A DNA stretch of 25,580 nucleotides from Hyphomicrobiales bacterium (GCA_021775835.1 JAJFHC010000015.1:1-25580); one strand, 5' to 3'; counted from the stretch's first letter, positions 1-7,868 are shown. Program-made: numbers and translations. Notes: generated by a model not told the origin, from the letters alone.

Positions 1-89
1 TTGTCCAGCATGTACTGAAGCGCCTTGCGCCCATATGCAAACGACTGCTCGAAATCAGTTGATTGGCCCAATGTTCCGTTCCTCTCCAT
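1..89 (-). CDS. 5' end of an unrecognised gene, cut by the window edge
   Basis: An open minus-strand frame enters from the window edge and can start at an ATG at 89 (MERNGTLGQS...) or at an in-frame ATG at 119; a stop at 150-152 bounds it upstream. No good Shine-Dalgarno precedes either start. Only about 30-40 residues are visible, including a predicted helical stretch near YGRKALQYML, and I do not recognise a family. The GACGTGG/CCACGTC palindrome at 91-106 is either immediately upstream of the gene (ATG 89) or inside it (ATG 119). It could also be a chance open frame. Confidence 0.4.
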   Translation of the reverse strand, partial: MERNGTLGQSTDFEQSFAYGRKALQYMLD

Positions 90-90
90 A

Positions 91-106
91 GACGTGGAAC
101 CACGTC
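91..106. repeat. perfect 7-bp inverted repeat (operator candidate)
   Basis: GACGTGG, two bases, CCACGTC. This short-spaced dyad has the geometry of a dimeric repressor or activator site. It abuts the possible start codon at 89, so it could be an operator for the minus-strand gene if that start is right. No regulator is assigned. Confidence 0.4.
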
Positions 107-119
107 TGCAACGCGACAT

Positions 120-515
120 GAACTGCCGGTCCGCCCCCGGATCGCGCCACTAAACTACTCTGTGCGGGTTACCGTTGCGTAAATATGGCGGAATTTCATG
201 TGTTTGTTTATCGCGGTCCGCGATCGATGAGCCCGCCAACCGAAAACCCCTCAAAGGTGCCAGTACACGTTTACTGCAACCCGATTGGTTGTATGAATCC
301 CAACGTTACAACGAATTCACACTACGTAAGTAACTGTTGTAGCAGCGTGATTTCATAAACCTTGGTTGAGAGGCCTGAGCCTAAACCTTTTGCCAATAGG
401 CGAACCAGTGGGAGATCACAAGATTGACGCCAACCGTTGGTCCTTCTGCTGGTCATCCTGTCCGCCGGAGGAGCGACGGCGAATTCTGCGACAACAACAC
501 CCAAAGGAGAACACA
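120..515. other. non-coding region upstream of the PepSY cassette
   Basis: No convincing gene lies in this stretch of about 400 bases. An upstream extension of the PepSY frame to 366 exists but is not protein-like. The stretch holds the palindrome at 210-224 and must contain the promoter of the plus-strand cassette. I could not pick a clear -35/-10 pair. Confidence 0.6.
210..224. repeat. perfect 7-bp inverted repeat with 1-nt centre
   Basis: ATCGCGG-T-CCGCGAT, about 290 bases before the PepSY start codon. The one-base centre makes it a DNA-level dyad rather than an RNA hairpin. It is a candidate operator for the cassette or for the divergent gene at 1-89. Function is inference. Confidence 0.4.
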
Positions 516-803
516 ATGACAAGCCATCTGAAACATTCACTCTTCGCTAAAGCCACCGCAACTGCGGCAGCACTGGCCCTTGTCCCGACTATTGCGATCG
601 CTGGACTTTCCATTGGTGAAAAAGCTGGCATGACAGAAGCCGATCTGCGGGCCTATTTCGAAAAACAAGGGTACACCGTCGAGGAAATCGAGACTGAAGA
701 CGGCGAAACCGAGGTCGAAGTCACGTTGAACGACAAGGAGTTCGAGGTGACGGTGGAAACCGCCACGGGTCGGATCACCGGCATCGAAGAAGACGACGAC
801 TGA
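516..803 (+). CDS. small exported PepSY-domain protein
   Basis: A 95-residue protein with an N-terminal signal sequence: basic MTSHLKHSLFAKA, a hydrophobic alanine-rich core, and probable cleavage after AIA-G near residue 29. The mature part resembles a single PepSY domain (PepSY_2 type): an early segment TEADLRAYFEKQGYTVEEIE, then alternating acidic beta-like segments and ending in GRITGIEEDDD. It is strongly acidic. The ATG at 516 is chosen because AAGGAG lies 7-8 bases before it and the signal peptide starts there; the in-frame extension to 366 lacks a signal and an RBS. The cytochrome b gene follows after 65 bases, suggesting co-transcription. PepSY domains occur in periplasmic inhibitory or accessory roles and in heme or iron reductase systems; the exact role here is unknown. 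Confidence 0.8.
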   Translation: MTSHLKHSLFAKATATAAALALVPTIAIAGLSIGEKAGMTEADLRAYFEKQGYTVEEIETEDGETEVEVTLNDKEFEVTVETATGRITGIEEDDD

Positions 804-868
804 TTTACCACGGGTCCCGGCCCTGAAACAGCATTTCGCCAATTGATAAATGGGGAGCAAATTTCCAA

Positions 869-1402
869 ATGAAGTCTGTAATGGTCTGGGACCCGCTTGT
901 CCGCGTGTTCCACTGGATGACCGCAATCTTGTTCGTCGCGAACGTTGCGGTCTTTGATGAAGACAGTCTGCTGCACGTTTATGCCGGATATACCCTCTTT
1001 GCGCTGGTGCTCATTCGGCTGGTGTGGGGGCTTGTTGGGACGCGTTATGCGAGGTTTAGTGCGTTCCTTCCGAGTGTGTCAGCAATCAGGGATCACATCA
1101 GCGGAATGTTTCGCGGCGATGTGGACCATCACCTGTCGCATAACCCGCTTGGCGCAATCATGGTGTACAACCTGCTGGCAACGCTGTTTCTGATCGGAGC
1201 CACAGGCGTTATGATGACCGACATGGGTTTTGGTAGCGCCGGCTGGGTGGAGGAGGTCCACGAAGTACTTTCCAATTATGCTATTGTTTGTATTGGTCTG
1301 CACATCCTGGGGGTCTTGGTAGAATCGAAACGGGGAGGGACCAACCTCGTAGGGGCCATGGTTTCCGGTATCAAGACCGTTCGTGTAAAACCCTCAGAAT
1401 AA
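869..1402 (+). CDS. cytochrome b561 / Ni-hydrogenase b-type cytochrome family membrane protein
   Basis: A 177-residue membrane protein opening with WDPLVRVFHW, the hallmark of the bacterial cytochrome b/Ni-hydrogenase B-type family (PF01292). About four hydrophobic segments are visible. Candidate heme-ligand histidines are H15, H36, H131 and H145, the last in IVCIGLHILG. The family carries electrons between a periplasmic partner and quinone or a soluble protein. A purine-rich TGGGGAG precedes the ATG, with a longish spacer. It lies between a PepSY gene (65 bases upstream) and a membrane-anchored LuxR-type regulator (55 bases downstream), so it may serve redox sensing rather than bulk respiration (inference). 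Its partner and substrate cannot be read from sequence. Confidence 0.85.
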   Translation: MKSVMVWDPLVRVFHWMTAILFVANVAVFDEDSLLHVYAGYTLFALVLIRLVWGLVGTRYARFSAFLPSVSAIRDHISGMFRGDVDHHLSHNPLGAIMVYNLLATLFLIGATGVMMTDMGFGSAGWVEEVHEVLSNYAIVCIGLHILGVLVESKRGGTNLVGAMVSGIKTVRVKPSE

Positions 1403-1457
1403 CATTCCACTCCAAGGTTTGGGCGTGTGAACCAGCCCGTAGGGGAGATTACCGAAC

Positions 1458-1979
1458 ATGCCCTGGAAGAACAAACAACGTAATCTTGGACTGTGGGGGC
1501 TATTCGCAATCCAACTGCTTTGTGCCGTGTATTTCTTGTTCGATGCGGTTGGCGATCTGGCCGGTTACGATTTTGATCACAACACGATGTATGGCGATGT
1601 AATAGAAAACATTGTGGTCGTCGCTCTGATCCTCAGCCTCGTCTTTACGATTCTGGAAATCCGCAAGGTTCTCGGGCGCGAGAAAAGAATGGAAGCGCAA
1701 CTGACGGTCGCTTCCGGCGCGTTTGTCGACCTTCTTGAAGAACACTTTGACGATTGGGGTCTTACGCCATCGGAACGTGACGTGGCCTTACTTGCCATCA
1801 AGGGACTAACGATCGCAGACATTGCACGCCTGCGTGAGACCAAGGACGGTACGATCAAGGCTCAATGCAATGCGATTTACCGTAAGGCGGGTGTCAATGG
1901 ACGGCCGCAACTGCTCAGCTTGTTCATCGAAGAGCTAATAATGCAGGGAATGGCGGAATCACCGGCTTCTGCCGCATAG
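1458..1979 (+). CDS. membrane-anchored LuxR-type helix-turn-helix regulator
   Basis: A 173-residue protein with two predicted transmembrane helices (about residues 10-30 and 50-67), a short coiled linker (EIRKVLGREKRMEAQ), then a GerE/LuxR-type HTH at about 100-160 (LTPSERDVALLAIKG, IADIARLRETKDGTIKAQ, KAGVNGRPQLL). There is no receiver or ligand-binding domain, so any signal probably comes through the membrane part or a partner protein. The loop between helices is short, acidic and histidine-containing. AGGGGAG lies about 9 bases before the ATG. As third gene of the PepSY-cytochrome b cassette, it plausibly converts a membrane or periplasmic redox state into transcription (inference). No target operator is established; the palindrome at 210-224 is one candidate. 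Confidence 0.8.
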   Translation: MPWKNKQRNLGLWGLFAIQLLCAVYFLFDAVGDLAGYDFDHNTMYGDVIENIVVVALILSLVFTILEIRKVLGREKRMEAQLTVASGAFVDLLEEHFDDWGLTPSERDVALLAIKGLTIADIARLRETKDGTIKAQCNAIYRKAGVNGRPQLLSLFIEELIMQGMAESPASAA

Positions 1980-1994
1980 CATCCGTTTTTATGT

Positions 1995-2087
1995 CGGGCA
2001 TGTTCACGTCCAGTCGATGCCCGTAGGCGGCAAGCACCAACGTGGCCGAACTCGCTCCTGCGAGGTAGACCGACGGGCAGGTCTACT
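1995..2087. other. two hairpins in the convergent 3' gap
   Basis: Between the regulator stop (1979) and the helicase stop (2083) are CGGGCAT...ATGCCCG (1995-2023, 15-base loop) and GTAGACC...GGTCTAC (2065-2086, 8-base loop). The second overlaps the helicase stop codon. Neither is followed by a proper T-run in the sense direction, so they are 3'-end structures or weak terminators at best. Confidence 0.35.
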
Positions 2088-3600
2088 GGGAGATCCTCAC
2101 CGGGCGTTGGAGAAACGCCGGTACATGTCCGCCAGCCCCAAAAGCAGACGACTCCGTCTTCTTCTTGGCGGGTTTCTTGGAAGGGGCCGTGGCTTTATCT
2201 GCCTTCTTTGGACTGCTCTCGGCGGCCGTTTCGGTCGACGCCTCCGATGTCGCTGGCGCTGCGGTTTCACTCAAGGGGACGGGCAATGGTTCGGCCTCTT
2301 TGGTCGCTTCTTCTGGCTTGGCCTGCGCGCGAGCAGGATGAGTGCTAGGCTCTTTGGTGTCCTTATCGGAACCCGCTGACTTTCGGGGCTTTGGCTCGGA
2401 GCTGCGTTTAGTGTCGGAGCCGCGTTTAGCGGACGAACGGCGGCGTCCACGCGGGCTCGCCTCGAGTTGTTCTTGTGTCGGAGCGCCACCTTCCCATTCG
2501 AGACTGAGACCAATCAGTTTTTCGATAGCTTCGATAGCCTTTGTGTCGGATCCCGTCAGGATTGTCAGAGCGTGACCCTCCCGTCCGGCGCGTCCGGTCC
2601 GACCAATCCGGTGGACATAGTCCTCGGCGTGGATAGGCACGTCGAAATTGATCACGTGACTGACGGCTGGAATGTCCAGACCGCGTGCTGCAACGTCACT
2701 GGCAACAAGGATGGATACCGTACCGTCACGAAACGAGGTCAGCGTCGCCATCCGGGCATACTGGTCCATATCCCCATGGAGAGCGGCGGCGTTGAAGCCG
2801 TGCTTCTGCAGTGAAGCATACAACGTCGCGACGTCGCGCTTGCGGTTGCAGAATACGATCGCGTTCTTGACTTCCGGTTCACTGAGCAGTTTGCGCAGTG
2901 TCTCGCGTTTTTCAAACGGGTCGGACGCGGAAAACACCAGCTTCTGGGTAACGTTTTCTACAGTTGAACTGGGCCGGGCGACTTCAATTCTCTTCGGGTT
3001 CTGCAGAAACGTATCCGTCAGGCGTTGAATTTCCGGTGGCATGGTCGCGGAGAAAAACAGCGTTTGCCGGGTAAACGGAATCAATTTGCAAACCCGTTCG
3101 ATATCAGGGATGAAGCCCATGTCGAGCATCCGATCCGCCTCGTCGATGACCAGAATTTCAACACCGTTGAGCATCAGTTTGCCGCGTTCGACATGATCGA
3201 GCAGTCGTCCAGGAGTCGCGATCAGAACATCGGCGCCTCTGTCGAGTTTCCGGTCTTGTTCGCCGAAGGATACACCGCCAATCAGCAGAGCAATCGTCAG
3301 CTTGTGATTGGCGCCGTAGGTCATGAAACTCTGTTCGACCTGAGCTGCAAGTTCGCGGGTGGGTTCAAGGATCAGTGACCTCGGCATACGGGCGCGGGCA
3401 CGGCCGGTTTCCAGCCGCGTCAGCATAGGCAGCGTAAACGACGCTGTCTTTCCGGTACCTGTCTGTGCAATTCCCAGGACGTCTCGACCTTCGAGCGCAA
3501 CTGGTATTGCCTGTTCCTGAATAGGAGTGGGGGTTTCGTATCCGGCAGTTTCTACCGCCGATAGAACCTTGGCGCTTAGGCCCAGGTCTTTAAATGCCAT
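2083..3600 (-). CDS. rhlE: DEAD-box ATP-dependent RNA helicase, RhlE type
   Basis: A 505-residue helicase with the full motif set in order: Q motif (PTPIQEQAIP, about 24-33), Walker A AQTGTGKT (45-52), PTRELA (80-85), GG, TPGR (129-132), DEAD (153-156), SAT (184-186), then RecA domain 2 with ARGLD and HRIGRTGR. After about residue 377 comes a long low-complexity tail rich in Lys, Ser, Ala, Pro and Glu, typical of RhlE-like helicases and probably used for RNA or ribosome contact. Such proteins unwind RNA in ribosome assembly, RNA decay and cold response. The start at 3600 gives the usual short N-terminus before the Q motif. A sigma70-like promoter sits at 3721-3748. The paralogue name is based on overall similarity; another DEAD-box subgroup is possible. 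Confidence 0.9.
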   Translation of the reverse strand: MAFKDLGLSAKVLSAVETAGYETPTPIQEQAIPVALEGRDVLGIAQTGTGKTASFTLPMLTRLETGRARARMPRSLILEPTRELAAQVEQSFMTYGANHKLTIALLIGGVSFGEQDRKLDRGADVLIATPGRLLDHVERGKLMLNGVEILVIDEADRMLDMGFIPDIERVCKLIPFTRQTLFFSATMPPEIQRLTDTFLQNPKRIEVARPSSTVENVTQKLVFSASDPFEKRETLRKLLSEPEVKNAIVFCNRKRDVATLYASLQKHGFNAAALHGDMDQYARMATLTSFRDGTVSILVASDVAARGLDIPAVSHVINFDVPIHAEDYVHRIGRTGRAGREGHALTILTGSDTKAIEAIEKLIGLSLEWEGGAPTQEQLEASPRGRRRSSAKRGSDTKRSSEPKPRKSAGSDKDTKEPSTHPARAQAKPEEATKEAEPLPVPLSETAAPATSEASTETAAESSPKKADKATAPSKKPAKKKTESSAFGAGGHVPAFLQRPVRISQ

Positions 3601-3720
3601 ATCTCACCGTGCCGTTAAAGCAGTTTCGGACGTCTGTCCGTCGCAGCGTTTATCCGCTGCTTGCTTGCGGCACTTCATGGCCGCCATCATTCGACTCGCA
3701 AACCGTTGCAAGTTTCCCGG

Positions 3721-3748
3721 AACATAGGGTTCCGCGAGGATTTGTCAA
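3721..3748 (-). promoter_or_regulatory. sigma70-like promoter for the DEAD-box helicase
   Basis: Read on the minus strand: TTGACA (3748-3743), a 16-base spacer, then TATGTT (3726-3721). The -35 is perfect and the -10 matches 4 of 6. It lies about 120 bases upstream of the helicase ATG, leaving a 5' leader of roughly 110 bases. A GGAAC/GTTCC dyad (3719-3733) overlaps the -10 and could be a regulator site. Confidence 0.6.
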
Positions 3749-3835
3749 ACGTTTCGAAGAATAATGGTTGCGGCAACATGAAGCGCCGAAGGAATGTACC
3801 GGCAACTACAGCGGGCCTGTCGTGATCTAGTGACA

Positions 3836-4612
3836 CTAACCGGAGTCACCATTGGCTTTCTTCAGGACGGCATTGTAGGCCTCCCGCCAGGGTGCGAAGG
3901 CGTTCGCCTTGAGTAGGACGTCGAGGCCATGGCCGGTGTAGCTGCCGGGCAAACAGAGATCCTGTACGAGGTCTTCTATGGCCATTTCGGGCTGCTCCCT
4001 GACGGCCGTGCCTGCTGCCACCATCATTTGGGACACGAGCAACCGTGCGGCTTCCGGAGGCACGCCGGATCCCACGATCTCAGCGTGAAAGACACCGGTC
4101 AGTTTCTGCAACCAGCCGTAGAACGTTGCAGCGACGGCCATGCTTTCAAACTGCGCCTCGTCTTCAGCTTCAACGACTGGACCCAGATGGCTGATTAACT
4201 CACGGGCCTCCGGATCACGCGGATACAGGGTCGACGGGCTGGCACCAAACATTGCCGCGGTGACGGGAATTGAACGCGCGATCCTCGGGCCTGGTATGTG
4301 TTGACGCAAGGTGTCAATGGAAACACCTGCGCACAAGGACACAACCAGTTGGTCTTCGCGCCAGGGCAACCCGCTGCAGGCCTCTTCGAGCTGAAAAGGT
4401 CGTACTGCCAGGAGGATCGTCGAAGATCGTTGCACCAATTCGCCGTTGTTCGCCGCGACGTCGAGGCCGTACTGCTGCGCAAGTTGCTGGCTCGTTTGTG
4501 CCCCTCGTGGCGATAGCAGTATACGGTCTGCTGCCAGACCGCGAAGCAGCCCCGGGACGACATGGCTCGCCAGGTGGCCGGTTCCGAAGATCCCGATTTT
4601 ATCATTGTCCAT
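3836..4612 (-). CDS. pyrroline-5-carboxylate reductase-like NAD(P)-dependent oxidoreductase
   Basis: A 258-residue protein with an N-terminal Rossmann dinucleotide site (KIGIFGTGHLASHVV, residues 5-19), the LLAVRPFQ segment after strand 4, SLCAGVSIDTL, and a C-terminal helical part resembling ProC dimerisation helices (GSGVPPEAARLLVSQMMVAA). The length is near the usual 260-280 of ProC. Family enzymes reduce cyclic imines such as pyrroline-5-carboxylate with NAD(P)H. It may not be the housekeeping ProC, because several conserved ProC stretches are altered and it is second in an operon with a cobalamin-dependent enzyme, whose end overlaps this start by 11 bases. It could act on the product, or an imine formed from the product, of that enzyme (inference). 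Confidence 0.75.
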   Translation of the reverse strand: MDNDKIGIFGTGHLASHVVPGLLRGLAADRILLSPRGAQTSQQLAQQYGLDVAANNGELVQRSSTILLAVRPFQLEEACSGLPWREDQLVVSLCAGVSIDTLRQHIPGPRIARSIPVTAAMFGASPSTLYPRDPEARELISHLGPVVEAEDEAQFESMAVAATFYGWLQKLTGVFHAEIVGSGVPPEAARLLVSQMMVAAGTAVREQPEMAIEDLVQDLCLPGSYTGHGLDVLLKANAFAPWREAYNAVLKKANGDSG

Positions 4613-6383
4613 GAGGAGTATCTCTCTTTTGCTCCGAAAGGTTTGTCAGGTGGGGAATGGCGTCTTCAATGGAAAGGCAGACAACGGCACCGGCATCGTG
4701 AAGCCTGGATGTCATGTCCACGGGGAGGCTTGTGTTGGAGTTTTCCGGAATTTGATTGAGCCGGCCACCCATGAGGATGGGAATGTTGAGGTCGCGTTGT
4801 TGCAACACCGTCTGTAGCTCCGAAAAGAATCTCATCGCGACGCCGTTGTAAGTACTGATCGCGACGAAGTCAGGTTTTGTCATTTGAACCGCAAGTGCAA
4901 TGTCGTCAGGGTCTGCCGATACGCCGCCGTCGATGACCTCAATTCCCAACCCCCTCAGGACTTCATCGACCAGCAGTTTTCCGTGCTCATGGACATCTGT
5001 TGTCGCAACCATTGCCTTCAGATTGCCCTGCCTGATCACGGCACGGTCGCTTTCGTCGATGCCGGCAATTTTTTCTGAAGCCAGCTCAACGATTTCCTCA
5101 CCTATATCCGAACTGACAATTGGACGCCTGCCACGCAGTGTCGTGTCATCGGGTTGGCCGGCACCAAACAGGGACTCCATCCTCTTGGAACCCAGGCGCC
5201 GTACCGCAAGCAGCATCTCAAAGGGGTCCTTTGTATTGATGCCTGCATCGTCAAATCCATCCAGCACGTTATGCAGAAACTGACGGCCTCCGGTTACGAT
5301 TTCCTCGGACAGCTTTTCTGCAGCGGTAAAATCGATGAGGGCGTCGTAACCGCCAGCCTGATCGACGAGTCTTGCCGCGAACAGCTGCGCGTCGACGATC
5401 TCATCAATATCGGGAATGCGTTTGTTTTCCAGGACGGGAACAGCGTTGATGGCGTGACCGGTCGGGTTTCGTCGTTGTCCGGCAATATCGGCGAGCAGGT
5501 AACTTGCAAGGCTGGCATAGTTCTGGGCGTCGTCGCCTCGGTAACTGACCGTATTTCCGTAGATCATGGTGCCGGGAGTCTGCGTGATCGAAGAAACCGC
5601 CAATTGAAACGCAAGCCTTTTCACAGGCGCTGTGTAGTGATGCCCGAAGCAATGGCTGATCTTGCCGCCGATGAGATCGTCTACAATATACTTCTCGAGG
5701 AGAACGGCTCCCAGGCTGGAAGAAAGGTCTGTGAACAAGGCGGCAAAACCGTCATCGATGTTCGAGTGGATCAGGATTTCAGTCGGCTGTGAAACGATCA
5801 GCCCGAGTGCTTTCAACGTCGCCCGTGTCGTCTCGACATCATCGTCCCAATCAGGAAGTCGGAACGTGAAGTATTGGCCGAGATTCCCTATTGAGGTTGA
5901 ACCGGCAGCAAGAGCACATTGTGTCGTTTCCAATGATGCCGGGAAACCCAGAACGAAGTCTCCGAAGTGCGGTGCGACGGGCGCCAGCGCCGTAAGGGCT
6001 GCGAACTCCTCCGGTTCGTTCAAGATGAGTCCGGTTCCCATTGGCCGGTCCGCCCGGCCGTCGCGGGGATATCCCATCGACCAGTCAAGGCAAATTCCGT
6101 AGCGGTCGATGGTTACTCCCTGGTCCGAGCAGCGCTCAAAGACGTTCCGATAAGCATCGTGGGACTTGACCACATCACGAAACCCGACTTGCGCATGCTG
6201 CATGATCCGGCCATTCGAGATGCAGTGCCGCTTGTGTGTGGACTCGTTGGCGACGTCGTAATGATCAAGAAATGCACATGTGCCCACGGTCCAGTTCGAC
6301 GCCAGTTTGCGGCCCTCATCCAGCAGCACTTGAGAAGATGGCAGTTCGTCTTCGGGAAGAATGTCGTTTCGGTTCAAAGGCAT
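4602..6383 (-). CDS. glutamate-mutase-like barrel fused to a cobalamin (B12)-binding domain
   Basis: A 593-residue protein in two parts. Residues about 20-440 look like the TIM-barrel catalytic subunit of AdoCbl-dependent carbon-skeleton mutases (glutamate mutase epsilon): note GSTSIGNLGQYFTF and a C-terminal helical stretch around ENKRIPDIDEIVDAQ. Residues about 455-580 form a Rossmann-like B12 domain carrying the base-off/His-on signature D463-x-H465-x-x-G468, S510 in the later Ser motif, and G539-G540. In classical glutamate mutase the B12 domain is a separate subunit (MutS/GlmS); here both are on one chain. The substrate is unknown. The 3' end overlaps the ProC-like gene by 11 bases, indicating translational coupling. 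No strong RBS precedes the ATG at 6383; a dyad at 6397-6415 lies just upstream. Assignment by motif and memory, not by search. Confidence 0.7.
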   Translation of the reverse strand: MPLNRNDILPEDELPSSQVLLDEGRKLASNWTVGTCAFLDHYDVANESTHKRHCISNGRIMQHAQVGFRDVVKSHDAYRNVFERCSDQGVTIDRYGICLDWSMGYPRDGRADRPMGTGLILNEPEEFAALTALAPVAPHFGDFVLGFPASLETTQCALAAGSTSIGNLGQYFTFRLPDWDDDVETTRATLKALGLIVSQPTEILIHSNIDDGFAALFTDLSSSLGAVLLEKYIVDDLIGGKISHCFGHHYTAPVKRLAFQLAVSSITQTPGTMIYGNTVSYRGDDAQNYASLASYLLADIAGQRRNPTGHAINAVPVLENKRIPDIDEIVDAQLFAARLVDQAGGYDALIDFTAAEKLSEEIVTGGRQFLHNVLDGFDDAGINTKDPFEMLLAVRRLGSKRMESLFGAGQPDDTTLRGRRPIVSSDIGEEIVELASEKIAGIDESDRAVIRQGNLKAMVATTDVHEHGKLLVDEVLRGLGIEVIDGGVSADPDDIALAVQMTKPDFVAISTYNGVAMRFFSELQTVLQQRDLNIPILMGGRLNQIPENSNTSLPVDMTSRLHDAGAVVCLSIEDAIPHLTNLSEQKRDTPHGQ

Positions 6384-6396
6384 GTGAGTTCATTTT

Positions 6397-6415
6397 GTAC
6401 CAAGCGGTTCGGTAC
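6397..6415. promoter_or_regulatory. imperfect palindrome, operator candidate in divergent promoter region
   Basis: GTACC at 6397-6401 and GGTAC at 6411-6415 flank a partly symmetric centre (AAGCGGTTC). It is 14 bases upstream of the B12-protein ATG, where a repressor would block transcription or initiation. The remaining bases up to the MFS start (6416-6617) show a CGTATC/GATACG dyad at 6507-6541 and no gene. Confidence 0.4.
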
Positions 6416-6617
6416 CCTAGACGCACTGTGACTTTCTATCCAACAAAATTGAAGCAACAGCATTGCGCACCTCGGTCAATCTTTTCAACATCCATGAAGT
6501 TGTTGTCGTATCGGTCGCCATTCGAACTTCCATTGGATACGATGCTGGTTACGTCAAAACTGATATGGCAGGAAATTTGAGCAACATATTCGAGCCCATA
6601 AACAGTCAAAAGATGCA

Positions 6618-7868
6618 ATGAATCCCGATTCTGGAAATCATCGGTTCGGCGGAATCGGCCACGCCTTCGCAGACCGGAACTTCTGCATCTACTCCGTCGG
6701 GTCATTTGCCTCCTGGGTAAGTTTCTTTGTCCAGATCATTGCGGTGGCCTGGCTCACTTGGGAATTGACACACTCTACCGTCTGGCTGGCCACCATGGCC
6801 TTGCTCGACATTGTCCCCAACCTGATACTCCTGCCGATCGGAGGGGCCATGGCGGATCGCTTCGATCGTTTTCGTCTCATGGCGACCGCCCACTTCCTGC
6901 TCTTGATTCAGGCGACCGTCATGGCTGTCCTGGCCTGGCTGGGGATGTTGACAATTCTGCCCCTGGCGATCCTCGTGTTGATCCACGGCGTGTTGCTCAG
7001 TTTTAGCGTGCCCGCGATGTTCGGTATGCTCCCGAGGTTTGTCGAAAAGTCTCGTCTTTCTTCCGCCATTTCTGTGAACGCCGCTTACACCCAAGTTGCC
7101 TACTTCGTGGGACCGGCACTGGCGGGCCTAGTCATATCCGGTCACGGAATTGCCCTGGCTTTTGTCATAAACGCCATGGGTTACGCTATCCAATTGGGTT
7201 CCATGCTGTTTCTGAAAACACCGTCTGACTTCGAAGCGCCCGCCAAGCGATCGGCTACGATGTTTGGAGATATCATTGACGGCACCCGTTACATTCGCGG
7301 ACATCGCGGTATCCTGGCGTTGTTGGTGATCTTGCTCGCCGGCGATGCATTGGGGCGCGGATTCATCAACTTGCTGCCGGCTTATTCCGATCAGATCCTC
7401 GGCATGGGCATCGTCGGCGTTTCGGCAATTATGGTTGCAAGAGGCATCGGGGCAACGGTGGCAGCCCTTTGGCTGGCGTATGGTGGAGCATCTGCCGCAA
7501 CCGCTGAACGGGTGCTTTGGGCGTTCCTGCTTTATGTGGTGGCGGTCGCAGTCCTCGTGTTGTTCGGCTACTTCTATGTGGCCTTTGCCAGTGCCCTTGT
7601 CATTGGAGTTGCCGGGGAAGTCCGCAGGACAGGCACTTTGTCACTGGTGCAACTAACCGTCGAGGAGGACCAGCGCGGCCGGGTAATGGGGAACATGTTT
7701 CTGCTCTCGCAACTGGGCACTGCAGTTGGCACCTATGTGATCGGAACCGCCGCGGTGTCACAAGGGCTGGTTGCTCCGATGTTGATTGCCACGTTCGTGT
7801 GCTTTGGCGTCTGGTTATTCTATTTCATCCGCCGCAGGAGCTTTGTTCGGTATTTCGACGTCGCCTGA
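6618..7868 (+). CDS. MFS transporter, EntS-like (MFS_3) exporter
   Basis: A 416-residue protein with about 12 hydrophobic helices. The MFS motif A is visible between helices 2 and 3 (GGAMADRFDRFRLM). The N-terminus (HAFADRNFCIYSVGSFASWV) and VAWLTWELTHST resemble the EntS/MFS_3 group, often exporters of siderophores, drugs or small metabolites. The ATG at 6618 follows a modest purine stretch (AAAAGATGC). It is transcribed divergently from the B12-enzyme operon across 234 bases, so the pair may be co-regulated; whether it moves a compound of that pathway is inference. Its stop lies 8 bases from the convergent parE stop. Confidence 0.85.
   Translation: MNPDSGNHRFGGIGHAFADRNFCIYSVGSFASWVSFFVQIIAVAWLTWELTHSTVWLATMALLDIVPNLILLPIGGAMADRFDRFRLMATAHFLLLIQATVMAVLAWLGMLTILPLAILVLIHGVLLSFSVPAMFGMLPRFVEKSRLSSAISVNAAYTQVAYFVGPALAGLVISGHGIALAFVINAMGYAIQLGSMLFLKTPSDFEAPAKRSATMFGDIIDGTRYIRGHRGILALLVILLAGDALGRGFINLLPAYSDQILGMGIVGVSAIMVARGIGATVAALWLAYGGASAATAERVLWAFLLYVVAVAVLVLFGYFYVAFASALVIGVAGEVRRTGTLSLVQLTVEEDQRGRVMGNMFLLSQLGTAVGTYVIGTAAVSQGLVAPMLIATFVCFGVWLFYFIRRRSFVRYFDVA

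Noticed and set aside
366..515. 50-codon N-terminal extension of the PepSY protein
   Set aside because: It would bury the signal peptide, has no RBS, and has cysteine/tryptophan-rich non-conserved composition; the ATG at 516 has AAGGAG.
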